Assembly (NCBI GenBank): GCA_002840765.1
Contig: PHCE01000001.1
Coordinates: 248,001-312,000, forward strand
Length of the DNA stretch: 64,000 bases
Direction of reading: 5' to 3'
From: Betaproteobacteria bacterium HGW-Betaproteobacteria-7
GTDB lineage: Bacteria > Pseudomonadota > Gammaproteobacteria > Burkholderiales > Rhodocyclaceae
The notes under the pieces are model-generated. The model did not search any database. It was not told the origin of the DNA and saw only the letters and a program-made list of their open reading frames with translations. This document shows positions 8,769 through 16,345 of the stretch, piece by piece. Made by a program: the position numbers and the translations under genes. How positions within the stretch are numbered: position 1 is the first letter of the stretch; the number at the start of each line of letters is the position of its first letter.

Positions 8769-9010
8769 ACACGTTGATCTTGCCGGTAGCTGTTCCGCTG
8801 TCGAACGTATCTGTGCCATCGAGGTAAGTTTTCGAGGCAGGGGTGCGGCGTCTCTGCTCCCGTTTCCCGGACGCCCTTCCCCCGAAAGCCTTCCTCGATC
8901 GGTTGCTGGCATACCGATCACGGCGGTTCGCACCGCCTGCCCAAGCCAGCCCTAGAATTGATTCCCTTAGCACCGACCGCCCCTGACAGGACGGCCGTTC
9001 CTCACCCCAC

Positions 9011-9026
9011 GGGGGCATCTGCCCCC
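9011..9026 (+). promoter_or_regulatory. Hairpin leader element, copy 1
   Basis: GGGGGCA (9011-9017) pairs with TGCCCCC (9020-9026). The hairpin ends 41 bases before the ATG at 9068. The text after it (GTGGTGCGCGTTGCCTCC, then the GGAG ribosome site) resembles the text after the hairpins at 10314 and 13185, so the three form a repeated leader in this operon. Confidence 0.5.
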
Positions 9027-9067
9027 TGCAGTGGTGCGCGTTGCCTCCATTCTTCCTGGAGCCAACG

Positions 9068-9646
9068 ATGCTGAATCAGAGCGTATCCCCCAAAGCTTCC
9101 CATCCCACGCCCGTGGGCCACGTATTCCCGCCCATCTTTTCCTCTTGGCCGGCTACCTCGCATCACCGCCCGGCGGCGATTCCTGATCGCGCCGCGCTGG
9201 AGCAGATGCTCGACGATGCGGAGGCACCGGTCGAATGGAGCGAGGAAGACATCGTCTTGCTGCATTGGCGCCTGCTTGAGGAAGTCAGCCACCTGGCCGA
9301 CCCCGCAACACCCCTCGAAGAGAAGTTCGACACGCTGCGCTGGGTGTTCAGCGAAAGCGAAAAGGACGGCCTGCCGTTCTCCTTCGTCAGTTGCCTGCGC
9401 GTGGTCGGTTGCAGCCCCCTGTCGCCCATCGCCTATTGTGGTCGGGTCGACGCTGAGGAAATCCGCGGCCACATCCGCCACAGCCTCAAAGCCTGGTTCA
9501 ACGCCTCGCTTCAGCGTTACCCCAGTTGGGTGCGCGACGCCGTCGTCCACAACCCCGACTGGATCGAAGCACGACTTTCCAAGAACCCCCAGTGGATCAA
9601 CGAGCAGATCAAGCGGATGTCCGTGCAGGGCGACCTGTTCGCCTAA
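9068..9646 (+). CDS. Conserved-looking ICE protein of unknown function
   Basis: The ATG at 9068 has a GGAG site seven to ten bases upstream and gives 192 residues. The first 60 residues are Pro/Ser/His-rich; the remainder is a soluble helical domain with WSEEDIVLLHWRLLEEV, EKFDTLRWVFSESEKDGLPF and SFVSCLRVVGCSP. There is no signal peptide or membrane segment. I do not recognise a family. It is the first gene of the plus-strand operon leading to the GHKL ATPase and primase-like genes. Confidence 0.6.
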   Translation: MLNQSVSPKASHPTPVGHVFPPIFSSWPATSHHRPAAIPDRAALEQMLDDAEAPVEWSEEDIVLLHWRLLEEVSHLADPATPLEEKFDTLRWVFSESEKDGLPFSFVSCLRVVGCSPLSPIAYCGRVDAEEIRGHIRHSLKAWFNASLQRYPSWVRDAVVHNPDWIEARLSKNPQWINEQIKRMSVQGDLFA

Positions 9647-9661
9647 TCCCATTCCCTTTTT

Positions 9662-9688
9662 CGGGCTTGCCGCCAACGCGCAAGCCCG
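9662..9688 (+). repeat. 9-bp intercistronic hairpin
   Basis: CGGGCTTGC (9662-9670) and GCAAGCCCG (9680-9688) form a stem with a nine-base loop, 16 bases after one gene and 20 before the next. There is no T-tract after it. It may protect or attenuate the operon message. Confidence 0.45.
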
Positions 9689-9708
9689 CCTCACTTGAAG
9701 GAGTCGTC

Positions 9709-9966
9709 ATGAGCACTTTCAAGGATGTCCTTTGCCTGCTGGCGATCCTCATCCTCTACGGCATCGCCGGCCGCCTGGACTACGAAGACGCGGTGGGCCT
9801 GGAACAGATCCACCGGGACCGGCTGCGTGCCGACTGCCGGATGGCTTTGCCTGAAGGCCACGAGGCCCTGGCACGAATCGACGATCAACGCCTCGATCCA
9901 CCGGGCAAGGACATGGATGCCGAACTGCCCGGCGATGGCCAGCCCTGCTCCTCAGCCGTGCTTTAA
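9709..9966 (+). CDS. Small protein with one N-terminal membrane segment
   Basis: An 85-residue product starting MSTFKDVLCLLAILILYGIA, which is a probable single membrane anchor or uncleaved signal, followed by a charged soluble tail ending CSSAVL. A GAAGGAG site precedes the ATG at 9709. No family is recognised. It lies inside the operon, 62 bases after the previous gene and 11 before the next. Confidence 0.6.
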   Translation: MSTFKDVLCLLAILILYGIAGRLDYEDAVGLEQIHRDRLRADCRMALPEGHEALARIDDQRLDPPGKDMDAELPGDGQPCSSAVL

Positions 9967-9977
9967 GGAGTGCGCCA

Positions 9978-10295
9978 ATGTATACCACAACGCATCGCGC
10001 CGGACGCGCGGCGCCCCTGCTGACCGTCCAGGCACCAGAAGACATCGAGTTCCTCGTCAAGGAAAGCGAGGTCCTCACCGGCCGGGCCGGTCGTACTTTT
10101 GTCATCGCCAGTGCTGACTGGCTAGCCTACCGGGTGTATTGGCACCCGATCGGCCTGAAGGTCGAGCGTCTCGACGCTGCCGGCCAGGTCCTGAGCACCC
10201 GCCACCTGCTGCCCAGTGAATTCCTCAGGCACAACCTGATGGAAGCCCTGGCTGTCGGCCAGTTATTTACACCGCCCGTCTGCCGTCTCGGCTGA
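9978..10295 (+). CDS. Small protein of unknown function
   Basis: A 105-residue protein with an AAGGAG ribosome site before the ATG. The text is soluble alpha/beta (EDIEFLVKESEVLTGRAG, RTFVIASADWLAYRVYWHP, GLKVERLDAAGQVLSTRHLL). There are no cysteine clusters, signal peptide or membrane segments. I recognise no family. Its place between a membrane-anchored small protein and the GHKL ATPase suggests a shared but unknown task. Confidence 0.55.
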   Translation: MYTTTHRAGRAAPLLTVQAPEDIEFLVKESEVLTGRAGRTFVIASADWLAYRVYWHPIGLKVERLDAAGQVLSTRHLLPSEFLRHNLMEALAVGQLFTPPVCRLG

Positions 10296-10313
10296 CTGGT
10301 CAACTTCCCTCTT

Positions 10314-10330
10314 GGCGGGCCAGTCCCGCC
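10314..10330 (+). promoter_or_regulatory. Hairpin leader element, copy 2
   Basis: GGCGGG (10314-10319) pairs with CCCGCC (10325-10330). It ends 34 bases before the ATG at 10365 and is followed by CAGTGCCGCCTGCATTC and a GGAG site, matching the layout of the copies at 9011 and 13185. Confidence 0.45.
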
Positions 10331-10364
10331 GGGACCAGTGCCGCCTGCATTCATGGAGAACATC

Positions 10365-11978
10365 ATGCAGATACAGGTTCGAATCAACGAGGAAGGCGCC
10401 TTGCGCAACCAGCGCTATGCCTTCACCGACCGCTTCACGCTCGTCTCCGAGTTGTTGCAAAACGCCCGCCGTGCTGGGGCGACGCACATCGAAGTCGACT
10501 ACGATGCCGGCACGCAGATTTTGGTGGTCCAGGATAATGGCGGTGGTCTCGACGATTTCCAGAAACTTCTGAGTTTCCATGAGTCGGGCTGGGATGATGC
10601 CACCAGTGCCGAGGAGCGCCCTTTTGGGGTCGGCTTCTCGAAGTGCCTCTATGCCGCCACGCGCTGTATTGTCGCCTCCCGCCATCAGCGAGTCGATATC
10701 GACACCGGGGCGGCACTGACCAAGGCGGCCATCGACGTCGAGTCCATTGCTGAGGAAGTGACCGGCACCCGGATAGAACTGCACGGGGTCGATCTGCTCG
10801 ATTTGGGCAACCGTATCGAGACCTTGTGCCTGGGTTTTCCGGTTGAGGTGCTGTTCAACGGCAAGCCGCTGACGCGGCGTTTTGCCGCCGCGCATCTGAC
10901 GACCATGGCCAGCCCGATCGGCACGGTCCATCTCACCGGGATGCAGGACGGCAAGTTCAGCTACAACGCTCTGGTCTTCCTGCAGGGCTTCTGCGTCATG
11001 AAGCCCAACTACGGCTCGTTCGACGAGGTCAATGTCGTGCATCTGGATTCGCGCCAGTTCATGGCGCGCCTGCCGGATCGCGACAAGTTGATCGACGAGG
11101 ACGTGCAGAGCAAGCGTATCAGCGCCGCGTTGACCGCCTGCTGGCGGCAAATTCTGGAATCGGCCAAGGCTCGCCTTTCGCCCGAGCAATTCGTCGCAAT
11201 CTATTACGCAGCGATGCGAGCTTGGGGACATTGGGACCTGCTCAACGACCTCGATGTGCTGCCGGTCGAGTTGTTCGACGAAATCGTCGACTATCCAATC
11301 CAGGACGATGACCGCAGCTATGTCCGGCAAGTTGCCGTGGCGCCCACCCGGCAAGCTGTCGAGAGCGGCGCGGTGACTCTGGTTTCGCTCGAATGGTTGG
11401 GCGACGACAACGCGGCGCGCTGGATGCTCGCCCGGGCCAAAGGCTATCTGATCTTCGACTGGATCGGCCTGAGTTCCGAGCACTGGGCATGGCGCCACGT
11501 GCGTTTCTTGGACCAGGAAACGGTGCAGGTCGAAGCGGTATCCGAGCAGATCCGCGTCCAGTTGGAAGGGCGCTGGATATGGCCCACGGTAATTTTGTGT
11601 GACTCGGTGATCCTGCGTAGCGCCAAGGACGTGGCCGAAATCACGGACGCGGGCGTCTGTCACGAGGATGTCCTGTACATCCCGGCCGGCGAGACCTCCG
11701 GTGAGTCGGTGCGCCAGGCCTCCTCCTTCATCGACGAGAACGACCAGTTCCTCGCTTCGGACCTAGATGCTGACCGCGATGCACTGGCGGATTTGATCCG
11801 TCGCCTGCGCTCGGTCGATCCGGTGCAGACATTGGACTCGCTGTTGCAGGAGTTGCGGCTGGGCCGCTATCCCCTGCTGCACGGCAAGGCTTTCCAGATC
11901 ACCATCGGCGTGGGCACAGTACCCGGCTATTCGGTAGCCTTGGTCACCAGTGAAGGAACATGTCATGCAGAATCGTGA
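10365..11978 (+). CDS. GHKL (Hsp90/MutL/histidine-kinase type) ATPase of unknown function
   Basis: A 537-residue protein with the three ATP motifs of the GHKL superfamily: the N box SELLQNARRAGATHI (about residues 27-41), the G1 box QDNGGGLDDF, and the FGVGFSKCLYAATR segment of the lid. The remaining 400 residues have no recognised domain and no histidine-kinase phosphoacceptor box. The start at 10365 is supported by GGAGAA; two earlier in-frame starts are possible. It overlaps the primase-like gene by 14 bases, indicating translational coupling. Possible roles are DNA repair, element maintenance or defence; none is shown by the sequence. Confidence 0.7.
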   Translation: MQIQVRINEEGALRNQRYAFTDRFTLVSELLQNARRAGATHIEVDYDAGTQILVVQDNGGGLDDFQKLLSFHESGWDDATSAEERPFGVGFSKCLYAATRCIVASRHQRVDIDTGAALTKAAIDVESIAEEVTGTRIELHGVDLLDLGNRIETLCLGFPVEVLFNGKPLTRRFAAAHLTTMASPIGTVHLTGMQDGKFSYNALVFLQGFCVMKPNYGSFDEVNVVHLDSRQFMARLPDRDKLIDEDVQSKRISAALTACWRQILESAKARLSPEQFVAIYYAAMRAWGHWDLLNDLDVLPVELFDEIVDYPIQDDDRSYVRQVAVAPTRQAVESGAVTLVSLEWLGDDNAARWMLARAKGYLIFDWIGLSSEHWAWRHVRFLDQETVQVEAVSEQIRVQLEGRWIWPTVILCDSVILRSAKDVAEITDAGVCHEDVLYIPAGETSGESVRQASSFIDENDQFLASDLDADRDALADLIRRLRSVDPVQTLDSLLQELRLGRYPLLHGKAFQITIGVGTVPGYSVALVTSEGTCHAES

Positions 11979-12975
11979 GTACGAGGCCCGTATCGAAGCG
12001 GTCAAGCAGCGTGCCCATGGCCGATGGACGGAGATACTGGCGAGCCAGGGGGTCGATGAACGCATCCTCAAGCGGCGCAATCTCCCTTGCCCCTTGTGCG
12101 GCGGCACGGATCGTTTCCAGTACACCGACAAGTTCGGCGAAGGGAACTATCACTGCCGCCAATGCGGTCCGGGTGGCGGTTTCAAGTTGCTGCAGGCGCT
12201 CCAGGGCATCGATTTCAACACCGCATTGCGTGATGTCGAGCGTTGCCTGGGGATGATGCCGGTGATGGTGCCAGTACGGGCCAACGAGCCTTCGGCCGAG
12301 CGCATGCAGAAACTCGCCCAGCGCATCTGGAACGAGGCCAAACCGGTAACGGTAGGCGATGAAGTCGATCACTACCTGACCAGCCGGGGCGTGGCGCTGC
12401 CGGTCTATCCGAAGGCACTGCGCTTCCATCCGGCGCTGGGCTACTACCAGAAGGATGCCGACGGCAAGTCACACAAGGTCGCCGAGTATCCGGCCATGCT
12501 GGCGTGCATACAGGGCGAGGACGGTCATGCGGTCACCTTGCACCGAACCTATCTCCAGGACGGCGCCAAGCTGGCCGTACCGGATGCGAAAAAGGTGCTG
12601 TCTTCCGGCATCAACGGGGCCGCGGTTCGTCTCTTCGAGGCGACCGAGGATCTGGGGATCAGCGAAGGCATCGAGAAGAGCATCGCACTGTATCTCGCGA
12701 CGGGACGGCCGTTCTGGGCCGGCCTGAACGCCGGCAATCTGGAGAAGCTGTGGATTCCCGACTCGGTTCGCCGGGTGTGGATCTATGCCGACAACGATGC
12801 CGACGGCGACTTCGCCGGCCAGGCCGGCGCCTTCGTACTGGCCCGGCGCCTGAAGCGCGAAGCGCATCGCACAGGCAGCCGCGAGGTGCAGGTGTTCGTG
12901 CCCAAGGATGCTGGCGTGGACTGGAGCGATCTGTGGCTACGCCGTGTGCAGGCCTTGTCCGCACAGGCCGCTTGA
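11965..12975 (+). CDS. Primase-like protein with zinc finger and Toprim domain
   Basis: The 336-residue protein has an N-terminal zinc ribbon (CPLCGG and CRQCG, near residues 42 and 65) as in P4-type primases, followed by a Toprim-like region with SEGIEKSIAL (catalytic Glu motif) and WIYADNDADGDFAGQ (DxD motif). Such proteins prime or assist replication of mobile elements; no helicase domain is attached. The ATG at 11965 has GAAGGAA upstream and lies inside the end of the GHKL gene. The pairing of a Toprim protein with a GHKL ATPase is notable but no function is known. Confidence 0.75.
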   Translation: MQNREYEARIEAVKQRAHGRWTEILASQGVDERILKRRNLPCPLCGGTDRFQYTDKFGEGNYHCRQCGPGGGFKLLQALQGIDFNTALRDVERCLGMMPVMVPVRANEPSAERMQKLAQRIWNEAKPVTVGDEVDHYLTSRGVALPVYPKALRFHPALGYYQKDADGKSHKVAEYPAMLACIQGEDGHAVTLHRTYLQDGAKLAVPDAKKVLSSGINGAAVRLFEATEDLGISEGIEKSIALYLATGRPFWAGLNAGNLEKLWIPDSVRRVWIYADNDADGDFAGQAGAFVLARRLKREAHRTGSREVQVFVPKDAGVDWSDLWLRRVQALSAQAA

Positions 12976-13184
12976 GCAACCAGGGTGTGCGCCGCCGCAA
13001 GGTGCGCACACCCACCTTTTCAGCGGCACTACCCAAGCGGCGCCGGCGAAAAGGTCATTTTTCCCACTGGTAGTTGTCACACCAGGCGATACCCGACGGT
13101 ACCGCGAAGACAGCCCTGGAGTTCCGGCGCGATCCACATCGTGCCCCTTCCGGACCGGCACGCGCCGGTTCGTCATCGACCCTG

Positions 13185-13204
13185 GCGGGGATGCGCATCC
13201 CCGC
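13185..13204 (+). promoter_or_regulatory. Hairpin leader element, copy 3 (perfect 20-bp palindrome)
   Basis: The 20 bases at 13185-13204 are a perfect palindrome centred on ATGCGCAT with GCGGGG/CCCCGC arms. It lies 47 bases before the DUF932 start and is followed by GGTGGTGCCGTCTCC and an AAGGAG site. A smaller stem, ACCGGC/GCCGGT, lies just upstream near 13154-13169. The 276-bp gap before the DUF932 gene holds nothing else I can name. Confidence 0.5.
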
Positions 13205-13251
13205 AAGCGGGTGGTGCCGTCTCCGCTTTTCTTTTCCACAAGGAGATTGCT

Positions 13252-14316
13252 ATGAAAAACGGACGTTCTCTCGTCAGCCTGGCTCAGGAACTGGAACGCC
13301 AACTGCATTCGAAGAAGGACCTGATCGTGCCCTCGGCACTGGTCCGTCATGCCACCGATGAGCAGGGCGAGACCCGCCTCGTCATCGAAGAAGGCGGTAA
13401 CCAGGTGCAGTATGGCGTCACGCCGCTGGCGCGCCGCCAACTGGCCGACAAGCTGAAGATCCCTTACGCCTATTTCGAGCGCATGCGCGAAGACCAGCCG
13501 ACCCTGCTCGACCGCAACGTGAACACCTGGCTGCAAAGCGAGGAAGACCGGCGCATGCTGCGCACCCTGGATGGTCAGGTGCGTGCTGTGTTGTCGGATC
13601 GCTACCGCCGCCTGGACAACTTCGATCTGGCCGAAAGCGTGCTGCCCATCCTGCAGCAATTGCCCGAAGTGCGCTTCGAGTCGGTCGAACTGACCGAGAC
13701 GAAGATGTATCTGAAGTGCATCACGCCGCGCCTGAAATATGAGATGACACCCGGCGACGTGGTGCAGGCCGGGGTCGTGATCTCGAACTCGGAGGTCGGC
13801 CAGGGCACGCTGTCGGTCCAGCCGCTGCTGTTCCGGCTGGTATGCAGCAATGGCCTGATCGTCCCCGATCGCTCGCTGCGCAAGACGCACGTCGGTCGCG
13901 CCCTCGGTGGCGAGGAGGAACGCATCCAGGTCTACCAGGACGACACCCTGCGTGCCGACGACAAGGCCTTTTTCCTGAAGGTGCGCGACGTGGTGCAGGC
14001 AGCGGTGTCAGAAGCGACCTTCCGCCAGACGGCGCAGAAGCTGCAGAAGACGCTTAACATCCCGCTGGTTGGCGACCCCGTCAAGACCGTAGAGGTGCTG
14101 GCCCAGCGCTATATCCTCAACGAAGGCGAACGGGCTGGCGTACTGCGCCATCTGATCGCGGAGGGTCAGCTGTCAGGCTATGGCTTGGTCAATGCGGTGA
14201 CGCATTACAGTCAGGAGGTCGAGGATTACGACCGCGCGACGGAATTCGAAGCGCTGGGCGGCCGGCTGATCGATTTGTCGGCCCATGAGTGGAAAGGACT
14301 GGCCGAAGCGGCCTGA
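13252..14316 (+). CDS. DUF932-family protein
   Basis: The ATG at 13252 has a strong AAGGAG site; the frame is open further upstream but without a plausible start. The 354-residue product matches the DUF932 family in layout: an N-terminal recognition part (YGVTPLARRQLADKLKIPY), then RTLDGQVRAVLSDRYRRLDN and a central SNSEVGQGTLSVQPLLFRLV block. DUF932 proteins are common on phages, plasmids and ICEs, next to replication or anti-restriction genes, without a proven biochemical activity. It is the last gene of the operon and is followed by a bidirectional terminator. Confidence 0.8.
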   Translation: MKNGRSLVSLAQELERQLHSKKDLIVPSALVRHATDEQGETRLVIEEGGNQVQYGVTPLARRQLADKLKIPYAYFERMREDQPTLLDRNVNTWLQSEEDRRMLRTLDGQVRAVLSDRYRRLDNFDLAESVLPILQQLPEVRFESVELTETKMYLKCITPRLKYEMTPGDVVQAGVVISNSEVGQGTLSVQPLLFRLVCSNGLIVPDRSLRKTHVGRALGGEEERIQVYQDDTLRADDKAFFLKVRDVVQAAVSEATFRQTAQKLQKTLNIPLVGDPVKTVEVLAQRYILNEGERAGVLRHLIAEGQLSGYGLVNAVTHYSQEVEDYDRATEFEALGGRLIDLSAHEWKGLAEAA

Positions 14317-14337
14317 TCCACAGGTTTGTTGAGAGCT

Positions 14338-14359
14338 GGCCGGGGTGGTTTTCCCGGCC
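14338..14359. terminator. Terminator-like hairpin between convergent genes
   Basis: GGCCGGG (14338-14344) pairs with CCCGGCC (14353-14359) around an eight-base loop containing TTTT. It lies between the converging DUF932 and S24 repressor genes. A perfect T-tract is missing, so efficiency is uncertain. Confidence 0.45.
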
Positions 14360-14365
14360 GGGCTT

Positions 14366-15088
14366 TCAACTGTTCCAGAACACCGTGACGCCGACGGCGG
14401 CGTGGACCTTGCCAAGGACGCGCAGCCCCATGCGTTTGACGGCATCCACGTCGGCGACCGGGTAGTCGTCATAAGCCGGGTTGTCGCACTTGAAAACGAT
14501 CCCGGTGCCCATGCGATTCTCGACCCGGCGCACCAAGACGCGGCCGTTGATTTCCAGCGCATATACACCGTTGCCGCCCAGCCTGTCGTAACGGCGATCG
14601 ACAAACAGCATGTCCCCATCGTGGATCGATGGCGCCATCTCATCCCCAACCATCGGCATTGGCTCACTGTCACGATGCATCCGGCGCAAGCGCTCGAGAA
14701 CCTCGCCGACCCACTGCAACTCCGTTGCCGAGGCATGCTGGAGCGCAGGGTTTCCACCCATCGCAGGCGTCAGGCCCAGGACCCAATCCGAACTGCACCC
14801 CAGGCCATCGCACAGCCGCGCCAGCGACTCCACGTCCGGCAGACCGGGGCGTTCGGGCTCGAACCATCGACTCACCGTCTGCACCGCGCGGTAGGTCAGC
14901 GCCGCCACGTAGGTCAATCGGCCACGGTGTGGAATGCCGGCATGGTCGAGCCGTTCATTCAGCCGGGCACGCACGCCGGGCAGCAGATCGAGCGCAGGCG
15001 GCGCATCCCCATCGGGCGTCGCACCGTTATCGCTCAGAGTAGCCACTTGGTCGTTACCTTCCTGTTCTGTTGGGTGCCTTGAAATCAT
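14366..15088 (-). CDS. CI/SetR-like S24-fold repressor lacking the Ser-Lys dyad
   Basis: The 240-residue protein has an N-terminal helix-turn-helix (TYVAALTYRAVQTVSRWFEP, about 59-78) and a C-terminal LexA/S24 peptidase fold (residues 140-238). In active members the serine lies in GDSM; here the text is GDEM, so Ser is replaced by Glu150 (codon GAG). The lysine of the usual LVKR is Arg187 (LVRRVE). Self-cleavage in response to DNA damage is therefore not expected. It is divergent from the FlhD/FlhC-like activators, which is the position of SetR relative to SetCD in SXT. An AGGAG site supports the start. Confidence 0.8.
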   Translation of the reverse strand: MISRHPTEQEGNDQVATLSDNGATPDGDAPPALDLLPGVRARLNERLDHAGIPHRGRLTYVAALTYRAVQTVSRWFEPERPGLPDVESLARLCDGLGCSSDWVLGLTPAMGGNPALQHASATELQWVGEVLERLRRMHRDSEPMPMVGDEMAPSIHDGDMLFVDRRYDRLGGNGVYALEINGRVLVRRVENRMGTGIVFKCDNPAYDDYPVADVDAVKRMGLRVLGKVHAAVGVTVFWNS

Positions 15089-15353
15089 CGCTTTCTCCTG
15101 CCGTCACTGTGACGTGCCGACGTGACTCGACAGCCCGCCCGGCGAGCGCACCATTCGCCAAGCAATGCCATGAGTCGGGCCTTGCGTGTGGCAAGAAGGC
15201 CACCTCTCAAGCTTTTCAGCAAATGCTATTGCCATGCCAGTTAATCCATACATATGCTGACATCCTTGCCCTGGCTGTAAAGTCGTGCTGGAATGTTTAT
15301 CGAGCTCTCAGGCGTCACAGCCGGTGGTCCCATCTCACTGGAAGGACAGGACC
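15089..15353. promoter_or_regulatory. Divergent switch region between repressor and activator genes
   Basis: This 265-bp spacer must hold the promoters of the S24-type repressor (minus) and the FlhDC-like operon (plus). A dyad, CGTCAC-T-GTGACG, lies at 15102-15114 just upstream of the repressor start, and related GTGAC and CGTCAC half-sites occur at about 15122 and 15312. These are candidate operators. I could not fix -35/-10 boxes with confidence. Confidence 0.4.
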
Positions 15354-15653
15354 ATGAGTCATGTGACGCTTACCGATGTCGAGTGGATCAACTTGAACGT
15401 GCTCGCCGTCATCCACGCCGGTCTACAGCATGACCGAGCTTCGACCTGCGGCAAGTTCGCGCTCGACACGACGCAGGCCGACTACCTGCGCGGCTTGAGC
15501 CTGGATGATCTGTGGTCTCTGGTGATCCACATTGGCAACACGACTCTGTTCCCACCACGCTCCGACCTGGTGACCTTGTTGCGTACGCCACGGCCGCTTG
15601 CCGGACCATTGGCGCTGGTCCATCCCCCGACCCCGACCAACATTGGCCGGTAA
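15354..15653 (+). CDS. FlhD-like transcriptional activator subunit (SetD/AcaD type)
   Basis: A 99-residue protein with FlhD-like text: DVEWINLNVLAVIHAGLQHD at the N-terminus, where FlhD has its NLSYL/LLAQRLI helix, and the middle LDTTQADYLRGLSLDDLWSL resembling FlhD's LSLAQMVKLAET-type core. GAAGGACAGG lies upstream of the ATG. It ends seven bases before the FlhC-like gene, so the two are one unit. Alone the similarity is weak, but the neighbour settles it. In SXT/IncA/C elements the equivalent heterocomplex switches on the transfer genes. Confidence 0.65.
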   Translation: MSHVTLTDVEWINLNVLAVIHAGLQHDRASTCGKFALDTTQADYLRGLSLDDLWSLVIHIGNTTLFPPRSDLVTLLRTPRPLAGPLALVHPPTPTNIGR

Positions 15654-15659
15654 CCCCCG

Positions 15660-16298
15660 ATGCCCACCCGCGGCGACCGGCACCTGCGTGCCATTCAGCT
15701 CGCGAAACAATTGGCAGAGTTGGGGGCTCGCTTGAAGACCATTCATAGCATCACCGGCCTCCCGCCACGCGAAGTCCAACGGCTGTTCTTCGCCGACCCT
15801 CGAACTATCCCGCGCGGACGCGCGCCGGACTCGACCGAGTGGTATCACAACGCCAATCTCATCCTGCGCACCGATGCCTGCCTCATCGGTGCCAAGTATC
15901 GCCAGTTGCGCGGGCAGGGACTCACTGCCGGCGAAGCGCTGGTCTTCGCCTACCGCGCCTATCAGGCCGCCACACTGCCGCCTTACCGCATCAGCCTGGA
16001 CCGCGCCTTCAACCTCGTCTCCTACATCGACGGCATTTGGCTGGCCCGCACCCCCACCTTGTCGGTACTAACCTGTCCGGGCTGTGGCTGCGAATTCATC
16101 GCCGCCATCGGCACCGTGGCCCGTTCGGGTGAAACATGCCCCTTCTGCAAATTGATCGAGCGCTTCCCCCTGGACCATCGCATCCAGGCTTCCTACCCGG
16201 CGCATCCCGCCGTCGAGAGCATTGAGCGCCAACAGGGTTTGCTGGCACTTTTTCATAAGCTGAGCCTCGACGCCGAGGGCGAAACCCCGGCCGAATAG
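15660..16298 (+). CDS. FlhC-family transfer activator (SetC/AcaC type)
   Basis: A 212-residue FlhC homologue: GAKYRQLRGQGLTAGEALVF in the core and the four-cysteine zinc site C139-x2-C142 and C160-x2-C163 (CPGC and CPFC), the same spacing class as FlhC. It also carries RAPDSTEWYH in the region where FlhC has its conserved W-YH motif. FlhC/FlhD-type complexes bind upstream of -35 boxes and recruit RNA polymerase. Its position 47 bases upstream of traI suggests that activator and transfer genes are co-transcribed, giving positive feedback. This gene is not from the flagellar cascade; its context is the mobile element. Confidence 0.85.
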   Translation: MPTRGDRHLRAIQLAKQLAELGARLKTIHSITGLPPREVQRLFFADPRTIPRGRAPDSTEWYHNANLILRTDACLIGAKYRQLRGQGLTAGEALVFAYRAYQAATLPPYRISLDRAFNLVSYIDGIWLARTPTLSVLTCPGCGCEFIAAIGTVARSGETCPFCKLIERFPLDHRIQASYPAHPAVESIERQQGLLALFHKLSLDAEGETPAE

Positions 16299-16345
16299 AG
16301 GCGATTTCAGCGCGACAAGCGAAGCCGCTCGCCGAAAAATCGGGC

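Larger units (their letters stand above)
8526..9067. other. 542-bp divergent intergenic region
   Basis: This region separates the minus-strand AcaB-like gene from the plus-strand operon that starts at 9068. I see no supported gene in it. It contains an inverted repeat at 8740-8768 and the hairpin leader at 9011-9026, so it probably holds both promoters and regulator sites. Confidence 0.5.

Noticed and set aside
10263..11663. A 466-codon frame opposite the GHKL ATPase gene
   Set aside because: It is fully antisense to a gene with clear ATP-binding motifs and shows no domain of its own.
12985..13251. Upstream extension of the DUF932 gene
   Set aside because: The frame is open but low-complexity, crosses the hairpin leader, and the ATG at 13252 has an AAGGAG site.
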